Of a stretch of 40,289 nucleotides of DNA, positions 22,813 to 34,870 are shown in pieces. The notes under the pieces are model-generated. The model was not told where the DNA came from. It made no database searches and was given only the letters and a program-made list of their open reading frames with translations. The position numbers and the translations under genes are program-made. Source of the DNA: Pirellula staleyi DSM 6068 (GTDB lineage: Bacteria; Planctomycetota; Planctomycetia; Pirellulales; Pirellulaceae); assembly GCA_945875845.1 (NCBI GenBank), contig CAMCMB010000069.1, positions 1-40,289 of the forward strand. The letters run 5' to 3'. Position 1 is the first letter of the stretch, and each line of letters opens with the position of its first letter.

Positions 22813-25380
22813 ATGCCCAATAAAAATTGCACGGATGCGGATGCAATCGCGGAGCTGCTTTCAACGTATGGCGTGTTCAACGGACAATTTGATGAGTTGA
22901 CAACTCTCGAAGGAAACGTGCGCCCTGCGTATCGACGATTGATTGGTGTTGAGCCTCGGTTGAGCGGCCCCGAGGTTTACATGCGCTGGAGGGGGGCCAA
23001 GCAGTCGTTGAAGGAGAATCCGCCGGCATCCTCTGGACCGTCGCTCAAGCCTGGCGTTTCGCAATCCTGGGAACTTGACCCTATACCTTTGGTGGTCGAC
23101 GCGGCGGAATGGGCGGCCTTATCGGCGGGCATGCAACAACGCATGTTGGTTCTCGATTTGCTGTTGCGAGATGTCTACGGCCCTCAGAAGCTATTGGCCG
23201 ATGGCGTTCTTCCTAGCGAACTTGTCTTCGGCTCCCGTGCTTATTTGAGAGCGGCAAGGCGATCGCCCGACCAATCAAGCCATCGGATGCTTTTTTTGTA
23301 TGCTGCCCAGATGTCTCGCGCCAACAATGGCAACTGGCAAGTCATGGCGGATCGAACGCAAGGCCCAAGCGGTTGCGGACACGCGGTAGAGAATCGAATT
23401 GCGATGTCTCGGATACTCTCCGACGACTTCCAAAAGTTGCAGGTCCAACGCTTGGCGGGGTTCTTTTCCAACCTTAGGCAATCGCTCCAGGACGCAGCTC
23501 CCTTTCGCGACAAGAGTGCGCGAACTGCGCTCCTTTCCCCGGGCGTTCAGAGTCAGACCTATTTTGAAGATGCTTATTTGGCTCGCTATTTGGGCTACAC
23601 ACTAACTCAAACAACGGACTTAACGGTTAGAGGTGGAGCCGTCTATCTCAAGACGCTCGGCGGGTTGGTGCGTATCGACAGCATTTTGCGACGGTTGCCC
23701 GATAACATGTGCGATCCACTCGAAATCGATCCCTCGGAGATCGAAGGGATCCCGGGTCTTGCGCAGGCAGCGAGAGAGCGTCAAGTATTGCTGGCCAACG
23801 GTCTTGGAACAGGCTGGACGGAGAGCCCCGCCATAACAGCCCTCTTGCCTCGATTATGCCGGACGCTTTTGGGCGAAGATCTAAAGCTTCAGAATATGCC
23901 GATGTGGTGGTGTGGCGATCCCGATTCGATGGAATTTGTGATTGCAAACATCGATCGTTTGTTGTTGCGAGATTCGTTTGTTCGTCATTCGGCCAATCAG
24001 ACCAACGGCTCCTATTTAGGCAGCGATCAGCGCAGTGCCATCATCGCTGATATTCGAAAAAGTCCGTGGAGCTATGTGGCAACTCATTTCCCAGAGTACA
24101 GTCTCAGTCCATCCTGGGTAAACAATCACGTGGTGGCTTGGCCTGTCGTTGTGCGATTGGTTGGCTGTGCAACTAAGGACCGGCTGGAAATCATGCCGGG
24201 CGGTGTCGCGCGCACGGCAGATTCGGTCGAGAAACTGGACGAAAGTCTCGTTTGTGGAACCATGAGCAAAGATGTTTGGGTGCTGAGCAATGGACCCGTG
24301 AAACAAGTCTCCTTGCTGACATCAGGCAAGCAATCCATCGAAGTGCGTCGCACGGCGATGGACCTGCCTAGCCGCGTAGCAGAACACTTGTTTTGGCTAG
24401 GCCGTTTTTCCGAGCGAACCGAGTTTATGGCGAGGCATGCAAGGTACTGCAGCGCTCAACTGACCTCCGAGGTTTCGCCCGATTCGTTGCCCTACAATTG
24501 GCAAGTCGTTCGTGCCTTGAACGATCATTCGAAGTTAGCTGCCGAGCCCCCTTCGTCCGATGAAGCGTCCGCGTTGGTCGAGATGCGCAAATCGGTGCTC
24601 GACTTCGTTTTTGATCAGAAGGACTTCGACGGACTGGCCCATTCCGTGAACGGGATCATTCGCAATGCGGAGACCATTCGCGACCGGCTCAGCCTTGATT
24701 CTTGGCAAATTCTGAGTCGATTGGACTATTCGGTTCTCGGTTCTTGGGCGGGCAAACGTGAGCGAATGGGAGAATCGCTGTCCACGTTGAATCAAATCAT
24801 TAGCAGCCTTTCGGCGTTCGCAGGCTTGGCCTCGGAGAGCATGACTCGCGGTCCAGGTTGGCATTTCTTGGATCTTGGGCGTCGAATCGACCGCGCTCAA
24901 AACCTTCTGCGACTCATCGAACTGTTGTTGGTTCCGTATCGCAAGAGCTCAAGGCAATTGCTGGAATCCCTACTGGAGATATGCGATAGCTCAATGACGT
25001 ATCGTTATCGTTATTTGATGAGTTATGAGATTGGACCGGTGCTCGACTTGCTCGTGGTGGACCCGTCCAATCCTCGCGGGTTGGCATTTCAATTCGTCCA
25101 AATAATCCAGCATTTGGACGCGTTGCCCACCTCGGATAAAGCAGAGGTTGCGCGTCATCGCAAGAAGATTACCGAATGTCGGGGCAATTTGAGGCTCTTC
25201 GATTCCGACGCATTGGGTGAAGATGTGGTGGCAGATGAAAAGGGCAAGCTAGAGCGAGTCATCCTCCGCAGTCGATTGCGAGATTTTTCGACTCAGTTGC
25301 ATGACCTTGGTGACTATATTTCAAGGCGTTTCCTTACCCATACTGCCGCGCGGCAGTTGGATGACATGGTAAATCAGTAG
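22813..25380 (+). CDS. circularly permuted ATP-grasp fused to alpha-E domain
   Basis: The 855-residue protein joins an N-terminal circularly permuted ATP-grasp region (DUF404/DUF407 type, about 1-500) with a C-terminal alpha-E helical domain (DUF403 type, from about 516). The alpha-E part opens with RVAEHLFWLGRFSERTEF. Such proteins usually occur with a transglutaminase-like gene and are predicted to make or modify peptides by ATP-driven ligation. The usual transglutaminase partner is not next to it here. The start has AGGAACG upstream. The domain call is firm; the product is unknown. Confidence 0.88.
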   Translation: MPNKNCTDADAIAELLSTYGVFNGQFDELTTLEGNVRPAYRRLIGVEPRLSGPEVYMRWRGAKQSLKENPPASSGPSLKPGVSQSWELDPIPLVVDAAEWAALSAGMQQRMLVLDLLLRDVYGPQKLLADGVLPSELVFGSRAYLRAARRSPDQSSHRMLFLYAAQMSRANNGNWQVMADRTQGPSGCGHAVENRIAMSRILSDDFQKLQVQRLAGFFSNLRQSLQDAAPFRDKSARTALLSPGVQSQTYFEDAYLARYLGYTLTQTTDLTVRGGAVYLKTLGGLVRIDSILRRLPDNMCDPLEIDPSEIEGIPGLAQAARERQVLLANGLGTGWTESPAITALLPRLCRTLLGEDLKLQNMPMWWCGDPDSMEFVIANIDRLLLRDSFVRHSANQTNGSYLGSDQRSAIIADIRKSPWSYVATHFPEYSLSPSWVNNHVVAWPVVVRLVGCATKDRLEIMPGGVARTADSVEKLDESLVCGTMSKDVWVLSNGPVKQVSLLTSGKQSIEVRRTAMDLPSRVAEHLFWLGRFSERTEFMARHARYCSAQLTSEVSPDSLPYNWQVVRALNDHSKLAAEPPSSDEASALVEMRKSVLDFVFDQKDFDGLAHSVNGIIRNAETIRDRLSLDSWQILSRLDYSVLGSWAGKRERMGESLSTLNQIISSLSAFAGLASESMTRGPGWHFLDLGRRIDRAQNLLRLIELLLVPYRKSSRQLLESLLEICDSSMTYRYRYLMSYEIGPVLDLLVVDPSNPRGLAFQFVQIIQHLDALPTSDKAEVARHRKKITECRGNLRLFDSDALGEDVVADEKGKLERVILRSRLRDFSTQLHDLGDYISRRFLTHTAARQLDDMVNQ

Positions 25381-25412
25381 GCTTTCGGTTTCAACTTAGG
25401 ATCGTTCCATCC

Positions 25413-26732
25413 ATGAATGCTACGGCACCAAACGTTTCGGCACCGAATGTTTCGGCCCCAACTATTTCGGAATCGGCAGTTCCCGTGACTGCGACCCAAA
25501 CTGCGGTAAGAGATCGCATCGCCAGTGTCGACATCTATCGCGGCATGGTCATGTTTTTGATGCTGGCCGAAATGCTGCACCTCTATGGCCTCAAGGACGT
25601 GTTCCAAGGGGAGAGCTGGCTCGCGCAGGGTGCACAATGGTTGGCCTTGCATACGACCCACGTACCATGGCGCGGTGGTTCGCTCCATGACATGATTCAG
25701 CCGAGCTTTACCTTTTTGGTGGGAACAGCCATGGCTTTTTCCCTTGTAGCCCGCAATGCGAGAGGGCAGAGTTGGGATGCTATGTTTTTCCATGCGGTGA
25801 TCCGCAGTCTCATATTAATCTTCTTGGGCATCTTTTTGCGAAGCTTGGGAAAACCTGCCACCAACTTTACGTTTGACGACACGCTGACGCAAATTGGGCT
25901 TGGGTATTGGATTCTGTTTTTACTCTCGGGGCTTTCGACGCCAAGATTGATTCTTGCGCTCAGTGTGATTCTGCTGGGTTATTGGTTTGCCTTTGTCGTA
26001 TACCCATCACCTGGAGAATACTTTCCATACAGTCAATATGGTGTGCCTGCGAACTGGCCGGAGCACTACGAAGGGATCGCTTCGCACTTCAATAAAAATT
26101 CGAATCTTGCGTGGGCCGTGGATCGTTGGTGGATGAACCTTTTTCCACGCAACAAGGTATATCAGTTCTCGAGTGGAGGTTATGCCACGTTGAGTTTCAT
26201 TCCAACCCTGGGGACGATGCTCTTGGGATTGCTCGCGGGTCGGATTTTGCGAGGCAATTCCCCGAAGCTAGCCAAACAGATCTGGCTTTGGATCAGCGCA
26301 GCCCTATGCATTGGGATGGCTGTCGCGATCGACGCAGAGGGGCTTTGTCCAATCGTCAAGCGGATTTGGACGCCCACTTGGGTGCTCTGGAGCGGCGGTT
26401 TGTGTTTCGCGTGGTTGGCAGTTCTCAACCTGGTATGTGATATCGGTGGCTTCAAACGATGGGGTTCGTTCTTCTTGGTGATTGGAGCCAACTCGATTGT
26501 TGCATATGTGATGAGCTGGACTCTCAAGGAGCCGATTCGTTTGGCGATCGAGCGTCACTTTGGATTTCTGGTGACTCGGCTGGACGGATTCGTCGGATGG
26601 ATGGTGAAGCCACTGGTGCAGTCCGAGCAACCGCCATCCTTTCGTCTCATGTTATTGGGGGCTCTCACACTTGCGATTATGTGGATAGTGCTCCTGTGGA
26701 TGTATCGCAAAAAGATCTTCGTCAAGATTTAA
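25413..26732 (+). CDS. DUF5009 / heparan-alpha-glucosaminide acetyltransferase-like membrane protein
   Basis: The 439-residue protein has about ten membrane spans and the family motif RIASVDIYRGMVMFLMLAEM at the start of the first. These proteins resemble HGSNAT and move acetyl groups across a membrane onto sugars. A Ser/Ala/Pro/Thr leader (1-28) holds three imperfect repeats of (N/T)VSAP. It follows the ATP-grasp gene by 32 bases on the same strand and may be cotranscribed with it. The substrate is likely a cell-envelope glycan, inferred from the family only. Confidence 0.8.
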   Translation: MNATAPNVSAPNVSAPTISESAVPVTATQTAVRDRIASVDIYRGMVMFLMLAEMLHLYGLKDVFQGESWLAQGAQWLALHTTHVPWRGGSLHDMIQPSFTFLVGTAMAFSLVARNARGQSWDAMFFHAVIRSLILIFLGIFLRSLGKPATNFTFDDTLTQIGLGYWILFLLSGLSTPRLILALSVILLGYWFAFVVYPSPGEYFPYSQYGVPANWPEHYEGIASHFNKNSNLAWAVDRWWMNLFPRNKVYQFSSGGYATLSFIPTLGTMLLGLLAGRILRGNSPKLAKQIWLWISAALCIGMAVAIDAEGLCPIVKRIWTPTWVLWSGGLCFAWLAVLNLVCDIGGFKRWGSFFLVIGANSIVAYVMSWTLKEPIRLAIERHFGFLVTRLDGFVGWMVKPLVQSEQPPSFRLMLLGALTLAIMWIVLLWMYRKKIFVKI

Positions 26733-26756
26733 TTCGACTGCTCCAGGCCTAACAAC

Positions 26757-26790
26757 GTGGGTTGGTGAACTAAGTGGGTTGGTGAACTGA
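26757..26790. repeat. tandem 17-bp duplication
   Basis: GTGGGTTGGTGAACTAA is repeated at once as GTGGGTTGGTGAACTGA, differing at one base. It adjoins the palindromic element on its right. Confidence 0.8.
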
Positions 26791-26846
26791 GTTGCACGAC
26801 GCTCCGCCGTCGTGATTCCTGCGACGCGGAGCATCGCACAACGAAT
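26790..26846. repeat. REP-like palindrome pair
   Basis: CACGACG-CTCCGC-CGTCGTG (26795-26814) is followed by a second, inverted relative around GCGACGCGGAGCATCGC (26821-26837). The first half is the reverse complement of the element at 16548-16570, so it belongs to the same dispersed family. It sits between two genes on the same strand and may form the transcript end of the DUF5009 gene. Confidence 0.65.
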
Positions 26847-27023
26847 AGGCGGCAAAGTCGGTGAAAATCGATTTCGTCAAAAAATTCTTTCTTTTCCCTT
26901 TGCCAGCACTGAATCGACATTGGCAGTGACTATCCATTTCCACTAAACTTCCCACTCACCGCGGTTCGCCTTTCATTATGCTAGCGAAACCGCGTTCAAC
27001 GGTTTTCCACAGGGAGGGTGGTC

Positions 27024-28292
27024 ATGGGCAAGGAATCCATTCGGTTTATTCACGCAGGAGACTTTCATCTGGAACGTCCCATGCAGGATCTGCTAGACCT
27101 ACCGGAACATCTCAAAAATGCACTCATCGATGCTCCTTGGAAAGCAGCTGAAACGATTTTCGAGACGGCCATGGTCGAAAACGTTGACTTTATTTTGTTG
27201 GCCGGCGATTTGCTCAATCCTGTTTCCTGTGGTGCGTGTGGACCAGCCTTCCTCATCGAGCACTTCGAGGAACTCAAACAACGCAACATTCCGGTCTATT
27301 GGGCAGCCGGGCAAGTCGACGACCCGGATCGATGGCCCGATGCCGTTTCGCTGCCAAGCAATGTTCATCTCTTTTCGAAACGCCAGCTCGAACCGGTGAT
27401 TCACCGTCGCAACGGTTATGCTTTGGCCACGATTCTTGGTCGATCGAACGATGGGCGTGAGTCTATTCGGGCGACCGAGTTTCAAGCGGATGCCGACGAC
27501 ACCTACGTTATCGCGCTTGCCCATGGTACAGCCGACCGCGATTCGTTATTGAGTCAACGCATCGATTATTGGGCTCTCGGTGGAAACCACCAACGTCAAA
27601 CACTTCACGGCGAAGCGCCCCACATGCGTGTTTGTGGGACCACTCAAGGCCGTGCGTTTGCCGAAGAAGGTCCACATGGGTACTGGACGGTCGAAGTGGA
27701 TGGCAATCACGATGCCCAAATCACTGCCCAAGATGTCGATTCCTTTCGGTACATCACGCAGACGCTTGACACCGAGGATCTGGCACTTGGTCGCGACATT
27801 CGTCAACTGATGACCAAACGCATTTCGCGGCTACAGTCTGAAAATGGAGCAAGACACTTGATCATCAAGTGGCGGATTGAGATGGATTTGGAGAATGCGG
27901 CCACGGTGGGTCCAGCCGCTCTCGAAGAGATCCTATCATGGCTCAGACGCGAGTATGGACATGGAGCGTGTTCGGTGTGGTCAACGGACATCGAAGTCCT
28001 ATCGCCCAAAACGTTCCCATCCAAGTGGCAAGAGGAGGACACGATTCTCGGAGACTTTCTAAGAACATCCACAGAAAACCGCAAAACGCTAGGCAAAAAT
28101 ATAAACCTTAAGCCGATCGTCGAAGGGGAAACACCAGGCACGCCCGCTTGGGAAGCTCTTTTGGTGAATGAGGAAGCGAATTCAGCTACGGGTATGCTCG
28201 ACCGAGCTACTCTCTTAGGCGTGGATCTGCTGCGCGGTCACAAGATCGATTTATTGGCCCCGACGAAAAGATTTGGAGGTACCAAGGCATGA
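27024..28292 (+). CDS. SbcD/YhaO-like metallophosphoesterase
   Basis: The 422-residue protein has the calcineurin-like fold of YhaO/SbcD nuclease subunits. FIHAGDFHLERP carries Asp13 and His15, ILLAGDLLNP carries Asp62, and IALAHG and YWALGGNHQR carry later histidines. The third motif reads AAGQVDDP where GNHD is expected, and GGNH stands where GHxH is usual, so several metal ligands differ. ATG 27024 is preceded by AGGGAGG at the ideal distance. It overlaps the next gene by four bases, forming the usual nuclease-ATPase pair for DNA end processing and repair. Catalysis may be changed or lost. Confidence 0.85.
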   Translation: MGKESIRFIHAGDFHLERPMQDLLDLPEHLKNALIDAPWKAAETIFETAMVENVDFILLAGDLLNPVSCGACGPAFLIEHFEELKQRNIPVYWAAGQVDDPDRWPDAVSLPSNVHLFSKRQLEPVIHRRNGYALATILGRSNDGRESIRATEFQADADDTYVIALAHGTADRDSLLSQRIDYWALGGNHQRQTLHGEAPHMRVCGTTQGRAFAEEGPHGYWTVEVDGNHDAQITAQDVDSFRYITQTLDTEDLALGRDIRQLMTKRISRLQSENGARHLIIKWRIEMDLENAATVGPAALEEILSWLRREYGHGACSVWSTDIEVLSPKTFPSKWQEEDTILGDFLRTSTENRKTLGKNINLKPIVEGETPGTPAWEALLVNEEANSATGMLDRATLLGVDLLRGHKIDLLAPTKRFGGTKA

Positions 28293-31200
28293 AGGTACGC
28301 GATATTCAAATAGATGGCTTTGGTGTTTGGTCCGGTCTTTCCGTCGACTCGATGCCCGAAGGTATGACCGTTTTCTACGGTCCGAATGAAGCTGGCAAGA
28401 CGACGTTGATGCAGTTTTTGCGAACGATGCTCTATGGTTTTACGGCCGAACGGCGACAGCGCTATCTACCCCCGGTCTTTGCCGGTAAGCCGGGTGGAGC
28501 CATGCGAGTCAGCGGCCCCGGCGGTGGCTATGAAATCGCCCGCCGAGCAACGCTCAATGACCCAAGCATCGTCGGTCAACTTACCGTTACCAGTTCCGAT
28601 GGCATTACCCAAGGCCAGCATCGCCTCACGTCGCTCTTAGGTAGCGTCGACGAGTCGATCTTCACCAACGTGTTTGCGATCGGATTGCGTGAGCTTCAAG
28701 AACTGAGCACACTCGACGATACCGCCGCAGCCGACGAATTATATAAACTATCGAGTGGTCTCGACCGGGTTTCGCTCGTCGATGTCATGCGTCAACTCAA
28801 GGCCGCGCGCGGTCAGATCGTATCTTCGTCGGCCGACCTTGGGCAGATGACGGGGATGATCGCAAAACGCGAAAAGCTGCGCGATGAACTCGAACAGCTT
28901 ACTGTCCGTGGCCGACGATGGGGCGAACTGGCTGCCCATCGCAAGAATCAACAGAACGAGATCGAAGAACTCAAGCAGCGTGTCGCTCAGTGGGAACTGG
29001 AAGCCAAAGCGGTCGAAACCTCTCTGCAAGTCAGGGATCCTTGGGTCCAGCGTGATTTGGCTCGCGGGCGACTCAAAGCTCTCAACGCTCGCGTCGATCT
29101 TCCTGAAAATGCGATCGATAAGCTGCGTGAAATCCATGAACAAATCGAAGATAAGCGTCGCCAAATCGCGACCGTCAAAGAAGAACGCAAACAGATCCGC
29201 CGACGTGCAAGCGATATGCCTGTCAGCAAAGGCATATTGTCTCTTGCGGGAAAAATCGAAGCCGCCGGCGAACAGGCCCCTTGGATCTCGTCGCTCCAAA
29301 AGCAAATACAACGCCTTGAATCCGATTTTCTACAAACACAAGAACAGCTCATCGAGGACGCCAAGCGACTGGGCTTGAGCGAACAAGACCAAGCCTCGTT
29401 GCTTAACGACAAACGCCTCGCGAACATGCCTGATCTTTCGCGGCAAGCGATCAGCCAACTATCCGGTCCATCGCGAGACGTCCGCGTTTATCTGCAGAGA
29501 CTCAAGCAAGCCAAAGAGCAGGGACTCAACGATAAAAAAGAAGCAGACCGACTCGCTTTGGAAATCAACGAGTTTCTGTCGGTTCGGAATGAAGATGATC
29601 TTCAAAAAGCCCACAAGAATTGCAACGAACTGCTGCTATCGCTTCGCAAGAGCCAGAACTTGGAAGATCGGCTCGATAAGCTCGTCAAACAAAAACGCGA
29701 GATCGAAACAGACGCAGTCAGTCTTGAAAGCGAAGAGGGTTTGCCGGTCGACCATGTGATCCGACTCGCACCCCCGTTCATTCTTGGTGCCATCATGCTC
29801 GTCATGGGACTAGGAAAGTTCTTTGAATGGCAATGGACTTCGACCGCACCGGTCAAGGCAGCGGGGCAAATGACAACCGCCGCGTTGGCCGCCGCTGCCC
29901 AGGCAGACAAAACAATGGGCTTGCTGTTGTTTCTGCTTGGAATGGCTGTGCTCATTGGTACCTACTACTTCTGGAAACGACTCGAACAAGGCTCGCGGGT
30001 TGACTTAAAGGACTGCGACTCCCATCTCGAAGCCCTCAATGCGCAACTTCGCAAAACCGAAGCAGAACGAGATGAACTGACAAAACTGATGCCAGAACAC
30101 GGCGGCTCACTGGAGCAACGAATCCGAGAAGCAGAGCACGACGTCGCGCAGTGCGAAGGCTACTTGCCTGTGTACCACAATTTTCAGGCCGCACAACAAC
30201 GATTCAGGTCCGCGAAGCAGCAGGGAATGGAAGCGTCCGCCGGCCTCAAGTCTGCACGGCATCAGTGGAAAAAAACGCTAACTCAACTTGGCTTAGCCGA
30301 CTCGCTCTCGCCAAAGAGCATCCGAATCCTGGCCGAGGGCTATGAGTCACTGCTCCAGACGCGACGACGTTTGAAAACACAACAGGACGAACTCGATCAA
30401 CGCAAACTTGAATTGTCTACCTCGTTGCAACGCATCGAGGCCTTGTCGATGCAACTGAAAGTTGCTATCGATGATTCGAACAACGATCCCAAAGATCCAT
30501 CGGCTCGTTCGATCATGGACCGGGTTGAGCAATCGCGGGACCAGTCGCCGAGCAATGCAAGCAAAAACGCTGAACGGGACCGTCGCGACCCAAGGGAACA
30601 ACGCGATCGTCGCGACAACCGCGATCAGCGCAATCGCGATGAGCAGGTTGCGTTGCGAGCTGCCTCAGCGGCAACTCAGCCTCATGACGGAGTTGCCGAC
30701 GGGCCTATTCTCAAACTCCAAGAGCTCTCCAATACACTCGCTCAGCACCAGCAGTACATAACCCAGCGCAAACAGCTTCGTATCGAAGACGAAGAGCTTG
30801 CAAGAAAGCAAAAATCTTTGCAGAGATTGATGGACCGATGGATTCGAGCACGACAATCGCATCTGGCGGATCTGGGCGTCGAAGACCAGCAGCAACTCGA
30901 AGATCAACTCGCGCTCAAGCATCAATTCTTGAAGCTGCAAAAAGAAATCGCCGAGTTGGATTCACGTGTGAGCTCGATCATCGGTGGCCATGTCCCCTAC
31001 GACTCCATCGCAAGACTTCTTGAAAACGCTCCTGCTGGCGAACTTGAGAAGCGTTGGGAAACACTTGGGCAGCGCATTCAACAAGCAGACGATCGTGTTT
31101 CGCAGTTGCTTCAGCGACAAGGGGAAACGTCTCAAGAAATGAAGAGTCTGGCGGCGGACCGGAGACTCTCAGAAGCCAAACTCGAATTAGCGTGCCTGGA

Positions 31201-32185
31201 AAACCAAATAATCGCTTGCGGCGAACATTGGCGAACATTGGCTGCCACGACGTGCATGCTCGAGAAAGTTTGCGAAGTCTACGAGACAGAACGTCAACCC
31301 GAAACGCTTCGAGAGGCTTCGGCCTTTTTAAAGCAACTCACAGGGGGCAAGTACGTTCGCGTTTGGACGCCGCTCGGTAAGAATGCATTGCGAATCGATA
31401 ACGAAAAAAACCAAAGTTTGCCACTGGAAGTGTTGAGCCGTGGCACGCGGGAAGCCGTCTTTATCGCATTGCGATTGTCGTTGGCAGCAGCGTACTCTCG
31501 CCGCGGAGTGACATTGCCGCTGGTTTTAGACGACGTACTGGTGAATTTTGATGCGATTCGGGCGAATAATGCCGCCAAAGTGCTTCGCGATTTCGCTGCC
31601 CTGGGCCATCAGGTTGTCATGTTTACCTGCCATGAGCACATCATGCGAATATTCCATAACATCGACGTGCAAGTTCGGGTATTGCCCCCTCAGGGCCAAA
31701 GCGGCGACGCGAAAATATATCAGCCCCATGATGCTCCGGTCCTTGAGGTCGCGCGTCCAAGGCCCGAAATCATCTTGGAGCCCGTTGTTCGCGAAGTCGA
31801 GAGAGCTATGCCAACGGTCGTGGAAGAGGTCCTGATTCCGCCACCCCCCATCGCGCTCCCATCCGTTCCTGAGATGCCAATCGAGATGCCAATGGTGATG
31901 CCAATGGTGATGCCAACGGTGATGGAGGTACCTCGCGATACGGTCTTGGCCGCGCCGCCTCCGATGGTGCTCAAGCCAAAAAGGCAACCGTTACCTGTGA
32001 AAGCAACGGTCCCGCAAGCGGAAGAACCGATCGACGCAATCAATCACCTGTGGTACGACTACGAAGAAGAACCCATGATGGAAACCGCACAGCGGCTTTG
32101 GACTGAAATCGACCAGCTCGATTTACCGCTCGAAGGTGAGCCTCACGATTTATGGTGGAGCACCGCCAAGGGAAACGCAGAATAG
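28289..32185 (+). CDS. YhaN-like SMC/Rad50-type ATPase with membrane segments
   Basis: The 1298-residue protein begins MKVRDIQIDGFGVWSG and has Walker A YGPNEAGKTT (about 30-39). Long coiled coils follow (about 170-480 and 570-1000), then the ABC signature EVLSRGTREAVFIALRLS and Walker B LPLVLDDVLVNFDA. Between the coils lie two membrane spans (about 490-512 and 547-565), known from YhaN-like proteins. A charged stretch rich in Arg/Asp/Glu lies near 760-790. After the ATPase head comes a proline-rich tail of about 150 residues with a tandem EMPIEMPMVMPMVMP region. It overlaps the phosphoesterase gene and has GGAGG upstream. It probably works with that protein on DNA ends near the membrane; the tail is unusual. 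Confidence 0.88.
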   Translation: MKVRDIQIDGFGVWSGLSVDSMPEGMTVFYGPNEAGKTTLMQFLRTMLYGFTAERRQRYLPPVFAGKPGGAMRVSGPGGGYEIARRATLNDPSIVGQLTVTSSDGITQGQHRLTSLLGSVDESIFTNVFAIGLRELQELSTLDDTAAADELYKLSSGLDRVSLVDVMRQLKAARGQIVSSSADLGQMTGMIAKREKLRDELEQLTVRGRRWGELAAHRKNQQNEIEELKQRVAQWELEAKAVETSLQVRDPWVQRDLARGRLKALNARVDLPENAIDKLREIHEQIEDKRRQIATVKEERKQIRRRASDMPVSKGILSLAGKIEAAGEQAPWISSLQKQIQRLESDFLQTQEQLIEDAKRLGLSEQDQASLLNDKRLANMPDLSRQAISQLSGPSRDVRVYLQRLKQAKEQGLNDKKEADRLALEINEFLSVRNEDDLQKAHKNCNELLLSLRKSQNLEDRLDKLVKQKREIETDAVSLESEEGLPVDHVIRLAPPFILGAIMLVMGLGKFFEWQWTSTAPVKAAGQMTTAALAAAAQADKTMGLLLFLLGMAVLIGTYYFWKRLEQGSRVDLKDCDSHLEALNAQLRKTEAERDELTKLMPEHGGSLEQRIREAEHDVAQCEGYLPVYHNFQAAQQRFRSAKQQGMEASAGLKSARHQWKKTLTQLGLADSLSPKSIRILAEGYESLLQTRRRLKTQQDELDQRKLELSTSLQRIEALSMQLKVAIDDSNNDPKDPSARSIMDRVEQSRDQSPSNASKNAERDRRDPREQRDRRDNRDQRNRDEQVALRAASAATQPHDGVADGPILKLQELSNTLAQHQQYITQRKQLRIEDEELARKQKSLQRLMDRWIRARQSHLADLGVEDQQQLEDQLALKHQFLKLQKEIAELDSRVSSIIGGHVPYDSIARLLENAPAGELEKRWETLGQRIQQADDRVSQLLQRQGETSQEMKSLAADRRLSEAKLELACLENQIIACGEHWRTLAATTCMLEKVCEVYETERQPETLREASAFLKQLTGGKYVRVWTPLGKNALRIDNEKNQSLPLEVLSRGTREAVFIALRLSLAAAYSRRGVTLPLVLDDVLVNFDAIRANNAAKVLRDFAALGHQVVMFTCHEHIMRIFHNIDVQVRVLPPQGQSGDAKIYQPHDAPVLEVARPRPEIILEPVVREVERAMPTVVEEVLIPPPPIALPSVPEMPIEMPMVMPMVMPTVMEVPRDTVLAAPPPMVLKPKRQPLPVKATVPQAEEPIDAINHLWYDYEEEPMMETAQRLWTEIDQLDLPLEGEPHDLWWSTAKGNAE
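31871..31925 (+). repeat. 12-bp in-frame tandem repeat in the YhaN-like gene
   Basis: The unit G[A/T]GATGCCAA[T/C][C/G] is repeated 4.5 times and encodes alternating Met-Pro with Glu, Ile or Val. It lies in the C-terminal tail beyond the ATPase head and may vary in length between strains by slippage. Confidence 0.8.
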
Positions 32186-32201
32186 AGTGCCCCGCTTCTT
32201 G

Positions 32202-32249
32202 CTCCCCTCGCCCCTGTACTCAGGGGAGATGGGCTGGGGGTGAGGGGTT
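32202..32249. terminator. hairpin between convergent genes, likely terminator
   Basis: The outer arms CCCCTCGCCCCT and GGGGGTGAGGGG pair almost fully, with an inner CCCCTG-TACT-CAGGGG hairpin. TTTTG follows on the plus strand. It lies 17 bases after the YhaN-like stop and before the end of katG, where a bidirectional stop is expected. The same GC-rich hairpin type is, as far as I recall, a dispersed repeat in planctomycetes. Confidence 0.6.
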
Positions 32250-32323
32250 TTGCACTGTGTGTTGGATCATGAATCAATGCCAAGCCTCGTTTCCGAAGCT
32301 TAAACAAACCACTGAACCGAAGG

Positions 32324-34696
<2,373 letters not shown>

Positions 34697-34767
34697 TCAA
34701 CGCGGATTGAAAACGTGGGCTACTAAGTATCGCCGACTTTACGGAATTACTCCAATGCATTTATACT

Positions 34768-34778
34768 ATAGCTACTAT
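34768..34778. promoter_or_regulatory. possible OxyR/LysR operator half-sites
   Basis: ATAG-CTA-CTAT is a short dyad in the AT-rich part of the region upstream of katG, about 110 bases before its start. ATAG/CTAT half-sites are the core of OxyR targets, but the spacing here is shorter than the classical seven bases. It is offered only as a candidate. Confidence 0.25.
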
Positions 34779-34870
34779 GCAAGCAGTGCATGATTTGAGA
34801 GAGACGGGGAGGGGAGGGCGAAGCCACCCCTCTAAACATCTTTGCAATGTCGAATGCATTGGAAACCCAT

